In this document: one piece after another, positions 27,580-37,299 of the stretch | How the letters are laid out: the number at the start of each line of letters is the position of its first letter | Numbering within the stretch: the first letter of the stretch is position 1 | Source of the DNA: a bacterium | GTDB taxonomy: Bacteria > Zhuqueibacterota > QNDG01 > DSAB01 | Length of the DNA: 60,070 bases | Direction of reading: 5' to 3' | Assembly: GCA_011388275.1 (NCBI GenBank) | Contig: DSAB01000092.1 | Location: forward strand, 1-60,070 | Made by a program: the position numbers and the translations under genes | The notes under the pieces: model-generated | Told to the model about the DNA's origin: nothing | Databases searched by the model: none | What the model saw: only the letters and a program-made list of their open reading frames with translations

Positions 27580-29793
27580 CTATTCCGGTGTCTCCTGCTG
27601 AATGATATGCTTGCATTGAGGACACTGAAGGAATCGTCCGCGGGTTTTGGTGTTTTTTTCTTCCATGATGGCATATTGACACTTCGGACAGGTTCGAGCA
27701 ACCGGCCGGTTCCAGGTAGCAAACTGACAGGATGGATAACTTGAGCATCCATAAAATATCTTTCCCCTGCGGCTCTTGCGTTCGATCAGACGGCCTCCGC
27801 AGTCCTTCTGCGGGCAGGGTATGCCCAAAGAGAAAGGTTTGGTATGTTTGCATTCCGGATAGTTTGAGCAGGCGAGAAAACGACCGAATCGTCCCACCTT
27901 GACCACCATGGAGGTGCCGCATTTCTCACATAATTCATCCACCTCGACCGTATCCCTCTCCAGTGGCCGTGTATATTTGCATTCGGGATACCCGGTACAG
28001 GCAATGAAACGTCCGTTTCGTCCCCATTTGACCACCAGATCCGATCCGCATTGCGGACACTGTTCATCCCGTTCATCCTGCAGAGACTCCCGAATCGCCT
28101 CCTTTTTTTTCATGGCTTCATGCATGTCCTGCATGAAGGATCCGTAAAAATCTCGTATAACCTGGACCCGGCCCTTTTCTCCGGTTTCGATCTGATCGAG
28201 CTCTTCCTCCATTCTGGCGGTGAAGTCCACATTAAATATGTCGGGAAACTGATGGATGAGAATGCGATTAACGGCCATACCCAGATCCGTGGATTTCAGA
28301 CTTCGGTTCTCCCGTTCAACATAATGACGATCCAGAAGAGTCGAAATAATCAGTGCATACGTGGATGGACGTCCTATTCCCAGTCGATCCAGCTCCTTGA
28401 CCAGACTGCTCTCATTGTACCGGGCCGGGGGTTTGGTAAAATGCTGCCGGGGATTCAGTTCCATGAGATGAACGGTCTCGCCCTTCGTTATTTTTTCGGG
28501 TATGGCGGAACGTTTCGTCTCTTCGGTTTCCATCTCTTCCCAAATTTGCATGAATCCCTTAAAAAGGATAATCGAACCTGTGGAACGGAAAAGATAATCT
28601 CCGGCTGTAACATCCACAACCGTCTGTTTGAGTTTGGCCGAAGCCATCTGGCAGGCCACAAAACGGTTCCAGATAAGAAGATAGAGTTTTTGCTGAGCCG
28701 GCGTCAGATAAGGAGCCACACTCTTGGGTGTTCGTTTCAATGATGTGGGACGGATTGCTTCATGCGCGTCCTGGGCCGATTTCCTGTTTTTAAAGAAACG
28801 CGGCTTATCAGGCACATACCTGAGCCCGTAATTGTCGGCAATATATTGACGCGTTTGTTCGACTGCCGAAGATGCGATCCGGGTGGAATCCGTACGCATA
28901 TAGGTTATGAGCCCCACCCGCCCTTCCGGAAGATCGATGCCTTCATAGAGCTGCTGGGCTATGGCCATAATCCGTTTGGTGGTCATATTGAGCCGGCGGG
29001 TCCCGTCTTGCTGGAGTGTGCTGGTGGTGTAAGGCGGATAGGGGTTGCGCCTGATCGTATGTTCGTCCACGCTGGAAATGACATATTCCAGACCGCGCAG
29101 AATTTCGACATGCTTCCGGGCTTCCGATTCATCGGCTATCTCTGCATCCCGGCCGCTGATTTTAATCAGTTTTGATCCGAATTTCTCATGCTGCCCGGTC
29201 TCGAAATCGGCTTCAATACTCCAGTATTCGCGAGTGACGAATTCCGTTATCTCGGTTTCACGTTCACACACAAGCCGCAGTGCGACAGACTGCACCCGCC
29301 CGGCTGACAATCCCCGGTAAAGTGTTTTCCAAAGAAAAGGGCTGACCTGATAACCGACCAGACGGTCCATAACCCGGCGGGCTTTCTGGGCTTCCACTTT
29401 ATTATGATCGACCTCAAGAGACTTTTCGATGGCTTCCCGTATCGCTCTCTGTGTTATCTCATAAAAAAGAACACGGCTGATGCGGTTGTTTGCGCCTTGT
29501 ATTTCAGTTGACAAATGATGCGCGATGGCCTCTCCTTCCCGGTCCGGATCGGTGGCGATGTAAATCCGGTCCGAGGCGCCCGCAATCCGTTTCAATTCCT
29601 TGAGTATTTTCCCCCGACCCCGTATGGTAATGTATTCCGGCTCGAACCCGTTGTCAATATCCACTCCCAGACGGTTTTTCGGCAGATTCTTGACATGTCC
29701 GATGGAAGCTCTGACTACATAGTCCTTTCCCAGAAACCGATTGATTGTTTTTGATTTTGCTTCCGATTCTACAATAACCAAAGATTTTCCCAT
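27580..29793 (-). CDS. topA: DNA topoisomerase I (type IA)
   Basis: 737-aa enzyme that relaxes negative supercoils. The Toprim domain starts MGKSLVIVESEAKSKTI and has DPDREGEAIAHHL. The active-site Tyr is in GLITYMRTDSTR. Four C-terminal C4 zinc modules follow (about 575-730), beginning CPQCGS, CEKCGT, CPQKDCGG and CPKCQY. The third has an extra residue between its first cysteines. The GGAAAGGA site lies 11 nt before the start. It follows secA by 18 nt, so co-transcription is likely. The zinc modules bind single-stranded DNA or RNA polymerase in related enzymes. Confidence 0.97.
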   Translation of the reverse strand: MGKSLVIVESEAKSKTINRFLGKDYVVRASIGHVKNLPKNRLGVDIDNGFEPEYITIRGRGKILKELKRIAGASDRIYIATDPDREGEAIAHHLSTEIQGANNRISRVLFYEITQRAIREAIEKSLEVDHNKVEAQKARRVMDRLVGYQVSPFLWKTLYRGLSAGRVQSVALRLVCERETEITEFVTREYWSIEADFETGQHEKFGSKLIKISGRDAEIADESEARKHVEILRGLEYVISSVDEHTIRRNPYPPYTTSTLQQDGTRRLNMTTKRIMAIAQQLYEGIDLPEGRVGLITYMRTDSTRIASSAVEQTRQYIADNYGLRYVPDKPRFFKNRKSAQDAHEAIRPTSLKRTPKSVAPYLTPAQQKLYLLIWNRFVACQMASAKLKQTVVDVTAGDYLFRSTGSIILFKGFMQIWEEMETEETKRSAIPEKITKGETVHLMELNPRQHFTKPPARYNESSLVKELDRLGIGRPSTYALIISTLLDRHYVERENRSLKSTDLGMAVNRILIHQFPDIFNVDFTARMEEELDQIETGEKGRVQVIRDFYGSFMQDMHEAMKKKEAIRESLQDERDEQCPQCGSDLVVKWGRNGRFIACTGYPECKYTRPLERDTVEVDELCEKCGTSMVVKVGRFGRFLACSNYPECKHTKPFSLGIPCPQKDCGGRLIERKSRRGKIFYGCSSYPSCQFATWNRPVARTCPKCQYAIMEEKNTKTRGRFLQCPQCKHIIQQETPE

Positions 29794-29811
29794 AAACAGA
29801 TCGATCCTTTC

Positions 29812-32800
29812 CTAAATATTTCGTCCATGACACTGTTTGTACTTTTTCCCGCTGCCGCATGGACAGGGCGCGTTGCGTCCCACTTTTTGTTCGACACGCA
29901 CGGGCTGCCGTTTCCCGGCTCTTTGGGGGCGTTGTCCTGAATCGGCCGACGCGCCCTCTCCGGGTTCCCCTCCGTGTCCAGCAAACCCCATGCCGGCTGC
30001 CTCTTCATGAACCGCTGCCATCTCCACAGGCTGCCGGCGCCTTTCCCAGGCGGAAGCCGGCTCCACCTGAATATGAGCCTTGAATACAATTTCCAGGATC
30101 TCTTCATTGGTTCGGGCCAGCATGTCCATAAAGGTCCGGAAGCCTTCCTGTTTGTATTCAATGAGAGGATCTTTCTGCCCATAGGCCCGAAGACCGATTC
30201 CCTCTTTGAGCTGGTCCATTTCGTAAAGATGTTCTTTCCATCGATCATCAATGGTCTTCAGTGTCGCATACCGCTCGAGCTGAGCCATGAGTTCATTGCC
30301 CAGCATCCTGGTTTTCTTATGATAGTTCTCCTTCGCCCGGGTGATCAGATCATCGCTCAGATCAGAAGGAATCAGGTCTTCGGAAGGCTGTTCAAGCAGA
30401 GGCGACGTCAGCAGCATGACTTTGATCAGTTCATCTTTCAGAATATCGAGTTCCCACGAATCCGGAGAACCGCCGCCTGTACAGCGGCTGACGGAGTCTT
30501 CGATCACGTCTTCTATCATATCGAATATGTCATCGCGAAGATTTTCGCCTTCCAATGCTCTTCTACGCCGAGTATAAACCACTTCCCGCTGCTTGTTCAT
30601 CACGTCGTCATATTCAAGCAGATGCTTGCGAATCTCGAAGTTGCGATTTTCCACCCGTTTCTGGGCCCGTTCAATAGACTTGGTGATCATGGGATGCGTG
30701 ATCACTTCGCCCTCTTCCACACCCATGCGATCCATGATACCGGCGATTCGGTCCGATCCGAACAGCCGCATCAAATCGTCTTCAAGAGAAAGGAAAAACC
30801 TTGAAGCGCCGGGATCCCCCTGACGGCCCGATCGTCCCCGAAGCTGCCGGTCGATGCGGCGTGCTTCATGCCTTTCCGTTCCAAGAATAAAAAGGCCCCC
30901 TTCGGCCCAATCCCTTGCTTTTAAATGCACCAAATTGCCTTCGGCCACACGTGAGTCCGTGACGGCAGCCATGGATTTGGGAATCACGCCGATGGTTCCT
31001 CGATTCAGCAATCGTCCGTCTTTGAGCATGGCTTCTTTTTGATCTTTCTCACAGACCACGCAGCCGCGGTCCAGTTTTTTCACCTCTTCTTCGAAACGTC
31101 CGACCTCCCTGTCGGGAATCTCATGAACCAGCACCTCATGACCACCCGAAAGTCCTGCGGCTTTGCGCGCCAAATTGTGCATGGCCGTTTCAGAGAATCT
31201 AATAACACCGACTCCCAGCTTGATATCCGTTCCGCGGCCGGCCATGTTTGTGGCAATGGTGACCATGCCGGGTTCACCGGCCGAAGCCACGATTTCGGCC
31301 TCCTGCCGGTGATGTTTCGCGTTCAGAACCGAATGACGGATATCGCGGCGCCGAAGCATCCTCGAGAGCGTTTCGGACACCTCCACAGTGACTGTTCCGA
31401 CCAGGACGGGAATTCCCTCCTCGTGCAGTCTCTCTATCTCGTCGATGATGGCATTGTACTTTTCCCGTTTCGTCCGGTAGACCACATCATCCATATCGTG
31501 ACGCCGAATGGGTTCATTGGTGGGAATGACAACGACATCCAGCTTGTAGATCTCCCAAAATTCTCCCGCCTCGGTTTCCGCGGTTCCCGTCATACCCGCC
31601 AGCTTGCTGTAAAGCCTGAAAAAATTCTGCAGAGTAATGGTGGCCAGAGTCTGGGTTTCCCGTTCGATGGTCACATTTTCTTTGGCTTCTATAGCCTGAT
31701 GGAGCCCGTCTGAATAACGACGCCCCGGCATCAATCTTCCGGTAAACTCGTCAACGATCATGACCTTTCCGTCTTCGGAAACGACATACTCCACATCCTT
31801 TTCAAACAGGGAGTAGGCCCTCAACAGTTGGCTGATATTGTGCAGCCGTTCAGACTTTTCGGCATAATCGTTCTGCAGAACCTCCCTTCTTTTTTCTTTT
31901 TCCTCAAGGGCAAGCTGTTCGTCCCCCTCGATCTCGGAAAGGCTGGTCGCCAGATCGGGCAAAACAAACATTTCCGGATTGTTGGGCGCGATTTTTTCCC
32001 GCCCCTTCTCCGTCAAATCGATAGTATGTTGTTTTTCTTCAATGACAAACAACAGATCCGCATCCAGTTCATGAAGCTTTTTATCCCTCATGTAATCGGA
32101 TTCGACTCGCCGGATCAGACGCTGAATTCCGGGCTCCTGCAGCATTTTCATCAAACGTTTGTTCTTGGGCGATCCCCTCTGGGCCTGAAGCAGCTTGGTT
32201 CCGGCTTCATATTCCTTGTCATCACGCACCAGCTGTTCGGCTTCAGCAATAAGCCGGTTTACTAAAACCATCTGATCACGGACCAGCCGGTCTACAACAG
32301 GACGCATCTCGGCAAAACGATTTTTTGATTCACCCACCGGACCGGAAATGATCAGCGGAGTGCGGGCTTCATCAATCAGGACCGAATCGACTTCGTCAAT
32401 AATGGCGTAATGATGCCCCCGCTGCACCAACCCTTCCGGAGAAACAGCCATATTGTCGCGCAGATAATCAAAACCGAATTCATTGTTGGTGCCGTAAGTG
32501 ATATCCGCCTGATAGGCCTTTTTCCGCGCCGAAGGATCCATGTCATTGGTAATATAGGAAAACGTAAGGCCCAGGAATTCATAGATCTTTCCCATCCATT
32601 CCGCATCGCGGCGGGCCAGATAGTCGTTGACCGTAACCAGATGAACGCCTTTTCCCACCAGTGCGTTCAAATAGACCGGCAGCGTGGCGACCAGGGTTTT
32701 CCCTTCTCCGGTGGCCATTTCCGCGATCTTTCCTTCGTGAAGCACGATTGCCCCCAGAAGCTGAACGTCAAAAGGAATCATGTCCCACTGTTGATCGCTT

Positions 32801-33195
32801 CCCACCACTTTCCAGGTTTGTCCGACCAGACGCCGACAGGTTTCCTTGACCACAGCGAACGCTTCCGGCAGAAGTTTCAGGAGAATCTCTTCCGTCTTCT
32901 CACGCTCCTCCTTCTCCAGAACCTCGATATTGCGCCGTACATCATCAAAATCCACCGCTTCTTCCTCGGTCACGGATTTGAGTTTATACCGCTCTTTTTC
33001 AATTCGTTCCTGGATATCTCCAACCGCCTGCCGAATTGTTTCTTTAAAAGTCTCTGTTTTCCCTTGCAACTCTTCGTCCGTCAAGCTGTGAAGCGTCTCA
33101 TAGATTTCATTGATTACACCCACAAGGGGCGTGAGTCGCTTGACATCTCTTTCGTGTTTGCTCCCGAAAAATTTCCGAAGCCATCGATCAATCAT
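29812..33195 (-). CDS. secA: Preprotein translocase ATPase SecA, enlarged form
   Basis: 1127-aa motor of Sec protein export, about 225 residues longer than E. coli SecA. Walker A is MATGEGKTLVATL, DEVDSVLIDEARTP is motif II, and GRGTDIKLG and QLRGRSGRQGD belong to NBD2. A C-terminal zinc-binding tail NAPCPCGSGKKYKQCHG contacts SecB or ribosomes in other species. Extra sequence occurs near residues 60-105, after GPVGESKNRF (about 275-350), and in NBD2 between GRGTDIKLG and GGLFILGTERHE. The NBD2 part is about 100 aa and includes the CVVC motif. The first two resemble enlarged SecA of FCB-group bacteria. GGAGA lies 6 nt before the ATG. Confidence 0.97.
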   Translation of the reverse strand: MIDRWLRKFFGSKHERDVKRLTPLVGVINEIYETLHSLTDEELQGKTETFKETIRQAVGDIQERIEKERYKLKSVTEEEAVDFDDVRRNIEVLEKEEREKTEEILLKLLPEAFAVVKETCRRLVGQTWKVVGSDQQWDMIPFDVQLLGAIVLHEGKIAEMATGEGKTLVATLPVYLNALVGKGVHLVTVNDYLARRDAEWMGKIYEFLGLTFSYITNDMDPSARKKAYQADITYGTNNEFGFDYLRDNMAVSPEGLVQRGHHYAIIDEVDSVLIDEARTPLIISGPVGESKNRFAEMRPVVDRLVRDQMVLVNRLIAEAEQLVRDDKEYEAGTKLLQAQRGSPKNKRLMKMLQEPGIQRLIRRVESDYMRDKKLHELDADLLFVIEEKQHTIDLTEKGREKIAPNNPEMFVLPDLATSLSEIEGDEQLALEEKEKRREVLQNDYAEKSERLHNISQLLRAYSLFEKDVEYVVSEDGKVMIVDEFTGRLMPGRRYSDGLHQAIEAKENVTIERETQTLATITLQNFFRLYSKLAGMTGTAETEAGEFWEIYKLDVVVIPTNEPIRRHDMDDVVYRTKREKYNAIIDEIERLHEEGIPVLVGTVTVEVSETLSRMLRRRDIRHSVLNAKHHRQEAEIVASAGEPGMVTIATNMAGRGTDIKLGVGVIRFSETAMHNLARKAAGLSGGHEVLVHEIPDREVGRFEEEVKKLDRGCVVCEKDQKEAMLKDGRLLNRGTIGVIPKSMAAVTDSRVAEGNLVHLKARDWAEGGLFILGTERHEARRIDRQLRGRSGRQGDPGASRFFLSLEDDLMRLFGSDRIAGIMDRMGVEEGEVITHPMITKSIERAQKRVENRNFEIRKHLLEYDDVMNKQREVVYTRRRRALEGENLRDDIFDMIEDVIEDSVSRCTGGGSPDSWELDILKDELIKVMLLTSPLLEQPSEDLIPSDLSDDLITRAKENYHKKTRMLGNELMAQLERYATLKTIDDRWKEHLYEMDQLKEGIGLRAYGQKDPLIEYKQEGFRTFMDMLARTNEEILEIVFKAHIQVEPASAWERRRQPVEMAAVHEEAAGMGFAGHGGEPGEGASADSGQRPQRAGKRQPVRVEQKVGRNAPCPCGSGKKYKQCHGRNI

Positions 33196-33317
33196 ATTCC
33201 ATCTCCGTTTATGAAAAAGTCGAAAGAATCGTCTTCATGCCGCGTTTTCCTTAAACCGTGAGGCTTTCGAGGGAGTTCCTGAACAGAGGAAATCTGTATT
33301 CTTGCCGGATGATGCCT

Positions 33318-33761
33318 TCAGGAATCAACCAGTCCGCGCCCCTTTTTATGAATCCGCTCTTCCATCTGATATTTTTTAAAAAGCGAATCTAAAATTCCAT
33401 TGACGAAGCGGCCGCTCTCCGCTGTGCTGTATTTTTTTGCCAGATCGATCGCTTCATTAATGGTCACCTTGGGCGGGATCTCGTCAAAATACAGGATTTC
33501 ACACAGAGCCATTCTCAGTATCAGACGATCAATGAGCGCGATTCGGGAAAATTCCCAGTTTAGAACCGATGCGGAGATGTCTTCATCGAGCATGTTTTTA
33601 TTTTGTATGGTTCTCCGATAAAGCTCACGGGAAAACTCCAGAATCTCTTCATCGTCATTCCGTGCAAAGACCTCCACTCCCGTATGCGTCTTGTTTTCGG
33701 ACATCTCCCAGGCATACTGCGCCTGAAGCGCCAACTCTCGTGCCCTGCTTCTTTTTTTCAT
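33318..33761 (-). CDS. nusB: Transcription antitermination factor NusB
   Basis: 147-aa all-helical RNA-binding protein. It begins MKKRSRARELALQAQYAWE and carries the conserved ALIDRLILRMALCEILYFDEIPPKVTINEAIDLAKKYSTAESGRFVNGILD. With NusE (S10) it binds boxA in rRNA leaders and supports antitermination. AAAGGA lies 9 nt before the start. It sits 34 nt after recJ and 122 nt before secA. That 122-bp gap shows no clear terminator or promoter. Confidence 0.96.
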   Translation of the reverse strand: MKKRSRARELALQAQYAWEMSENKTHTGVEVFARNDDEEILEFSRELYRRTIQNKNMLDEDISASVLNWEFSRIALIDRLILRMALCEILYFDEIPPKVTINEAIDLAKKYSTAESGRFVNGILDSLFKKYQMEERIHKKGRGLVDS

Positions 33762-33795
33762 GGTGTTGAATCCTTTGCCCCGGATTTGTAGTTCC

Positions 33796-35487
33796 CTATC
33801 GAAGATCCTTGACTCTCAGCTGAACTTTGTTCTGTCCGTTCCAGTTATTTTCTTCCACCACATATACCAGATCCAGATTGTTCTCGCCCGGTGTCAGCCG
33901 GTAAAAAAATGCGCCCAGATTAAACCCGATAGCCTCAAAAATCCTGTCTCCCTGCCGAACCCTGAATTTCAGATGGTTTTTCCCTACAACACGCGGGGTT
34001 CCAACGACCTGCACATTGCGCGTGAGAAAAACAGGCCGCATATTCTGCGGGCCGAAGGGAGCAAATGAATTCAAGATTTGAACGGTTGAATCGGTAATTT
34101 CGGGAAGATCGACTTCCTGATCGACCCAGATCCGTTGAATCAGATCTTCTTTTTTGATCATGGATTGAGCCAGCTGTTTGAACCCGCTTGCAAACGAATC
34201 GATCTTGTCAGTCTCAATAGTCAGACCGGCCGCATACTTATGTCCCCCAAACCCAAGCAGATACGATTCGCACTCCTTAATCGCCGAATAAATATCGAAT
34301 CCGGCGATGCTGCGGGCCGAGCCTTTGCCCACGCCATCTTCCACGGCGATCATAATGGTGGGTCGGTGCACTCTCTCGGCGATCCGCGAAGCCACGATTC
34401 CGATAACGCCTGAATGCCAGCCTTCTTTCGCCAATACCACAGCTCGATCGTTTTCCACATCACACTGACTTTCCATCAGCTCCAGGGCCTGTAAAAAGGT
34501 TTCTTCATCAATATTCTTACGGTTTCGATTTTCCATTTCCAGTATTTGCGCAATCTCCCGGGCGCCGGGTTCCGAATCGCTGATCAATAGCCTGACCGCT
34601 CTTTCCGCATTTCCAAGCCTGCCGACGGCATTGATTCTCGGAGCGATCAGAAAAACCAGTTGACCGGTACCGATTTTCTTACGGGACAATCCCGAAATTT
34701 CCATCAGAGCCTTGAGGCCCAAACGATCCTGCTGATTGATTTTCTCGAGTCCCTTTTTAACCAGGATTCGGTTCTCATTGATCAGAGGCACGATATCAGC
34801 CGCACTGCCAAGAGCCACCAAATCGATAAACTCCTGATGCGTATCTTCAGGCAATTGCAGGCTCCTTGAAATGGCCTGAATCAGTTTATAGGCAACACCG
34901 ACTCCGGCCAACTCCTTGAATGGATAGGCACAATCGGCCCGCTTGGGGTCGATAATCGCGGCTGCCCGAGGAAGGACGGTGCCGGGTTCATGATGATCGC
35001 TGATTATGACATCGATACCCCGTTCAACGGCCAGATCCACTTCCTCAATCCCCGTAATCCCGCAATCCACGGATATTAGCAATGTGGCCCCCACGCTGAC
35101 GGCCTGATGAATCCCGTGCTCCGATAAGCCGTATCCCTCCTTTAGACGGTCAGGAATGTAAAAATGCACTTCCAGGCCCAAGCTAATGAAAAACAAATAC
35201 AAAAGGCTGACCGAGGTGATGCCGTCCACATCGTAGTCGCCATAAATAAAGATCTTCTCCCGTTTTTCTACAGCTTCTAAAATCCGGCTGACCGCTTTGT
35301 CCATATCCTTCATTAAAAATGGATCATAGAGATCATCCCACTCCGGTTTGAAAAACCGGCGGGCGTTCTCCTCATCCTGTATCCCAAGATTGATCAACGC
35401 AATGGCCGCCACACGGGGTATATTCAACTGCTTCATGACCTGCATGATGAGATCCCGATCCGGACACTCTCTAATGATCCACTGCAA
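33796..35487 (-). CDS. recJ: Single-stranded-DNA-specific exonuclease RecJ
   Basis: 563-aa 5'-3' single-strand DNA exonuclease of recombination and mismatch repair. DHH-domain motifs are YGDYDVDGITSVSLLY, ISVDCGITG and ISDHHEPG. The DHHA1 region has GFGGHKYAAGLTI, and an OB-fold C-terminal domain follows. The TTG at 35487 is chosen because AGGAGG lies 5 nt upstream and it gives the normal LQWIIRE-type N-terminus. The frame continues 12 codons further into the rnpB 3' flank without support. Its start lies 28 nt downstream of the rnpB 3' end. nusB follows. Confidence 0.95.
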   Translation of the reverse strand: MQWIIRECPDRDLIMQVMKQLNIPRVAAIALINLGIQDEENARRFFKPEWDDLYDPFLMKDMDKAVSRILEAVEKREKIFIYGDYDVDGITSVSLLYLFFISLGLEVHFYIPDRLKEGYGLSEHGIHQAVSVGATLLISVDCGITGIEEVDLAVERGIDVIISDHHEPGTVLPRAAAIIDPKRADCAYPFKELAGVGVAYKLIQAISRSLQLPEDTHQEFIDLVALGSAADIVPLINENRILVKKGLEKINQQDRLGLKALMEISGLSRKKIGTGQLVFLIAPRINAVGRLGNAERAVRLLISDSEPGAREIAQILEMENRNRKNIDEETFLQALELMESQCDVENDRAVVLAKEGWHSGVIGIVASRIAERVHRPTIMIAVEDGVGKGSARSIAGFDIYSAIKECESYLLGFGGHKYAAGLTIETDKIDSFASGFKQLAQSMIKKEDLIQRIWVDQEVDLPEITDSTVQILNSFAPFGPQNMRPVFLTRNVQVVGTPRVVGKNHLKFRVRQGDRIFEAIGFNLGAFFYRLTPGENNLDLVYVVEENNWNGQNKVQLRVKDLR

Positions 35488-35515
35488 AAAAACCTCCTCT
35501 TGAAACTTAAATCCC

Positions 35516-35891
35516 GGGGGCAAAACTGTAAGCCGGATTCTGTTTCCCGGTATGAACCGGGACGGTGATCATTCATCTGATGCGGCTTACCCGTGAGTCG
35601 AACGGGACGGGTCATCCCGCGCTCCGGATTGAATCCAAAGCCTCCTCACCTATTCAGCCTTGCTCCAGGTGGGGTTTGCCGTGCGTTCAGCGTCGCCGCC
35701 GAACCGGTGAGCTCTTACCTCGCCTTTTCACCCTTACCCGCCTGAGGCGGGCGGTTTGTTTTCTGTGGCACTTTCCGTCCTTCCCCTCTCGGAGAAAGCC
35801 TCCGATCATCGGAGCACCACGCCCTGTGGAGTCCGGACTTTCCTCTCTCCTTCTGGTTCCCCGAAGAAGAGCGATCACCCGTTTTACCCCC
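35516..35891 (-). ncRNA. rnpB: RNase P RNA, bacterial type A
   Basis: Catalytic RNA of RNase P, which matures tRNA 5' ends; about 376 nt. Read on the minus strand, the 5' region contains GAGGAAAGTCCGGACTCC (complement of 35828-35845). The 3' region contains ACAGAATCCGGCTTA (complement of 35529-35543). These are the two universal halves of the P4 core. The terminal P1 helix can be seen directly: GGGGGTAAAAC (35891-35881) pairs with GTTTTGCCCCC (35526-35516), with a single G-U pair. It is packed 12 nt from the RNase HI-like gene and 28 nt from recJ. Confidence 0.95.
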
Positions 35892-35903
35892 GGGAATCGA
35901 TTG

Positions 35904-36314
35904 TTAAATTTCCGACCTTGTCTCGGCCGCCCTGGAAGCGAGCCGGTCGGCTTCTTTGTTCTGTTCTCTGGGAATATGGACAATACGGAACCGGAGAGAG
36001 CGTTGTTGAAGGGTTTCCTTGATTGTTCGGAATAGTTCCTGCAGATGCGGCTGTTTGACTTTATACAACCCATTCATCTGATTGACAAGCAACAGACTGT
36101 CTGAATAGACAGTGAGCGATTGCACGGAAAAAGTCTCGATCAAGGAGAGGCATCCCATTAATCCTTGATATTCAGCGACATTATTGGTTGCTTTTCCAAT
36201 GAAGCGTCCCACGCTCTTCATTACCGTACCGTCTTCAGACTTGATAACCACACCATAGCCTGCGTCTCCCGGATTACCCAAAGACGCTCCATCTATGTAA
36301 GCGAACAGATTCAA
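35904..36314 (-). CDS. RNase HI-like protein
   Basis: 136-aa RNase H-fold protein of the short bacterial/archaeal class. Catalytic acids are Asp in AYIDGASLGNPGDAGYG, Glu in NNVAEYQGLMG, Asp in LTVYSDSLLLVNQMNG and Asp in NKEADRLASRA. It is expected to cut RNA in RNA-DNA hybrids. The TTG at 36314 is chosen because it gives the usual N-terminus, has GAGG 7 nt upstream, and overlaps the stop of the preceding gene as TTGA, indicating coupled translation. The longer open frame lies inside that gene. Classical RnhA is about 20 residues longer. Confidence 0.9.
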   Translation of the reverse strand: MNLFAYIDGASLGNPGDAGYGVVIKSEDGTVMKSVGRFIGKATNNVAEYQGLMGCLSLIETFSVQSLTVYSDSLLLVNQMNGLYKVKQPHLQELFRTIKETLQQRSLRFRIVHIPREQNKEADRLASRAAETRSEI

Positions 36315-37036
36315 TGCTCTTCCTCCGTCAACCGATCTTCCCAAACCAAAATCCGGCCGCATACTTCACAAAAGCGAATCGATTGCATATTCCTGATCTC
36401 CAGGATCTTCTGGGGAGGCAGCGTTTTAAAGCAGCCCCCGCACGCGTTTCTGACCACAGGAACAACAGCCAGTCCGTTTTTCGCGCCGGCGATGCGCTTG
36501 TAAACGGATAAATTTCTCGGATCGATTCGTCTGATAATTTTATCACGTTGATCTTTCAGGTAGATCTCATCTTTCTCTGTCTCGGCTATCCGGTCCTCCA
36601 ACTCTTTTTTCCTTTGCTGATACTCCTTTTCAAATCCGGCCAGTTTTTCCTGTTGTGTCTGAAGGAATTGATCGGTCTCTTCTTCCAGTGTCATCAGTTC
36701 CAGAATGCGGTCTTCGGCTTTCCGAACAGAATTTCGAACGCTTTCCAGTTCCATGGTGACTGCATCATATTCCCGATTATTTTTTACCTGATACAATTGA
36801 TCCTTATATTTATTTTCTTTCTCCTTCAGCCCCTTGATCTCCATTTCCAGAAGATTTCTTTCTTTCTGGTATTCCAGAAGCAACTGCTTTTTTTGCTCAT
36901 ACTCCTCCCGTGCGGCCTTAAACCGCTTTTCGAGATGATTGACCTGTTGGGGGAGGTCTCCCCGTGTACTTTCCAGTTTATGCAAATCCAAATCCACTTT
37001 TTGCAATTCCACCAACCGCTTCAGTACCTCTTCCAA
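36311..37036 (-). CDS. Coiled-coil protein with C-terminal C4 zinc ribbon (DUF164/zf-RING_7 family)
   Basis: 241-aa protein with a long antiparallel coiled coil (about 8-175). It contains the family hallmark YKDQLYQVKNNREYDAVTME at about 77-96. A C-terminal zinc ribbon follows, CGGCFKTLPPQKI ... FCEVCGRIL, with two CxxC pairs (about 199-230). Related proteins bind nucleic acids or act in cell division or flagellar regulation, but no general function is agreed. The stop overlaps the start of the RNase HI-like gene. A terminator and the CAT tRNA lie upstream, so it probably begins a new transcription unit leading into rnpB and recJ. Confidence 0.88.
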   Translation of the reverse strand: MEEVLKRLVELQKVDLDLHKLESTRGDLPQQVNHLEKRFKAAREEYEQKKQLLLEYQKERNLLEMEIKGLKEKENKYKDQLYQVKNNREYDAVTMELESVRNSVRKAEDRILELMTLEEETDQFLQTQQEKLAGFEKEYQQRKKELEDRIAETEKDEIYLKDQRDKIIRRIDPRNLSVYKRIAGAKNGLAVVPVVRNACGGCFKTLPPQKILEIRNMQSIRFCEVCGRILVWEDRLTEEEH

Positions 37037-37075
37037 ATAAACCTCCTCTCCAAAGCCCTTTATGAGTTGCCCATT

Positions 37076-37100
37076 AAAAAATGCACCCCCCGGAGGTGCA
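37076..37100 (-). terminator. Terminator after the CAT tRNA
   Basis: The stem TGCACC (37082-37087) pairs with GGTGCA (37095-37100). On the minus strand a U run follows the stem. It should end transcripts running from dnaG through the tRNA. Confidence 0.7.
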
Positions 37101-37199
37101 CTTGATAATATGCCGATTGTTGCGTCCCCGCCTGAGCCGGGGATTCCTCACTTCTGTTCTCATTCGTCCTCAATACCGATTCGGTTCAAGATCAATAAC

Positions 37200-37276
37200 T
37201 GGTGGGCCCAGGAGGACTCGAACCTCCGACCAACGGATTATGAGTCCGCCGCTCTGACCAACTGAGCTATGGGCCC
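37200..37276 (-). tRNA. tRNA with CAT anticodon (Met, or lysidine-modified Ile2)
   Basis: A 77-nt cloverleaf including an encoded 3' CCA. The acceptor stem GGGCCCA pairs with TGGGCCC. The T arm is GGAGG-TTCGAGT-CCTCC, and the anticodon loop CTCATAA has CAT at 37240-37242. The first base pair and loop suit elongator Met or Ile2; initiator Met is unlikely because position 1-72 pairs as G-C. It lies 23 nt downstream of the dnaG stop. Confidence 0.95.
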
Positions 37277-37299
37277 GAATCAACATAAAAAAAAAATTA

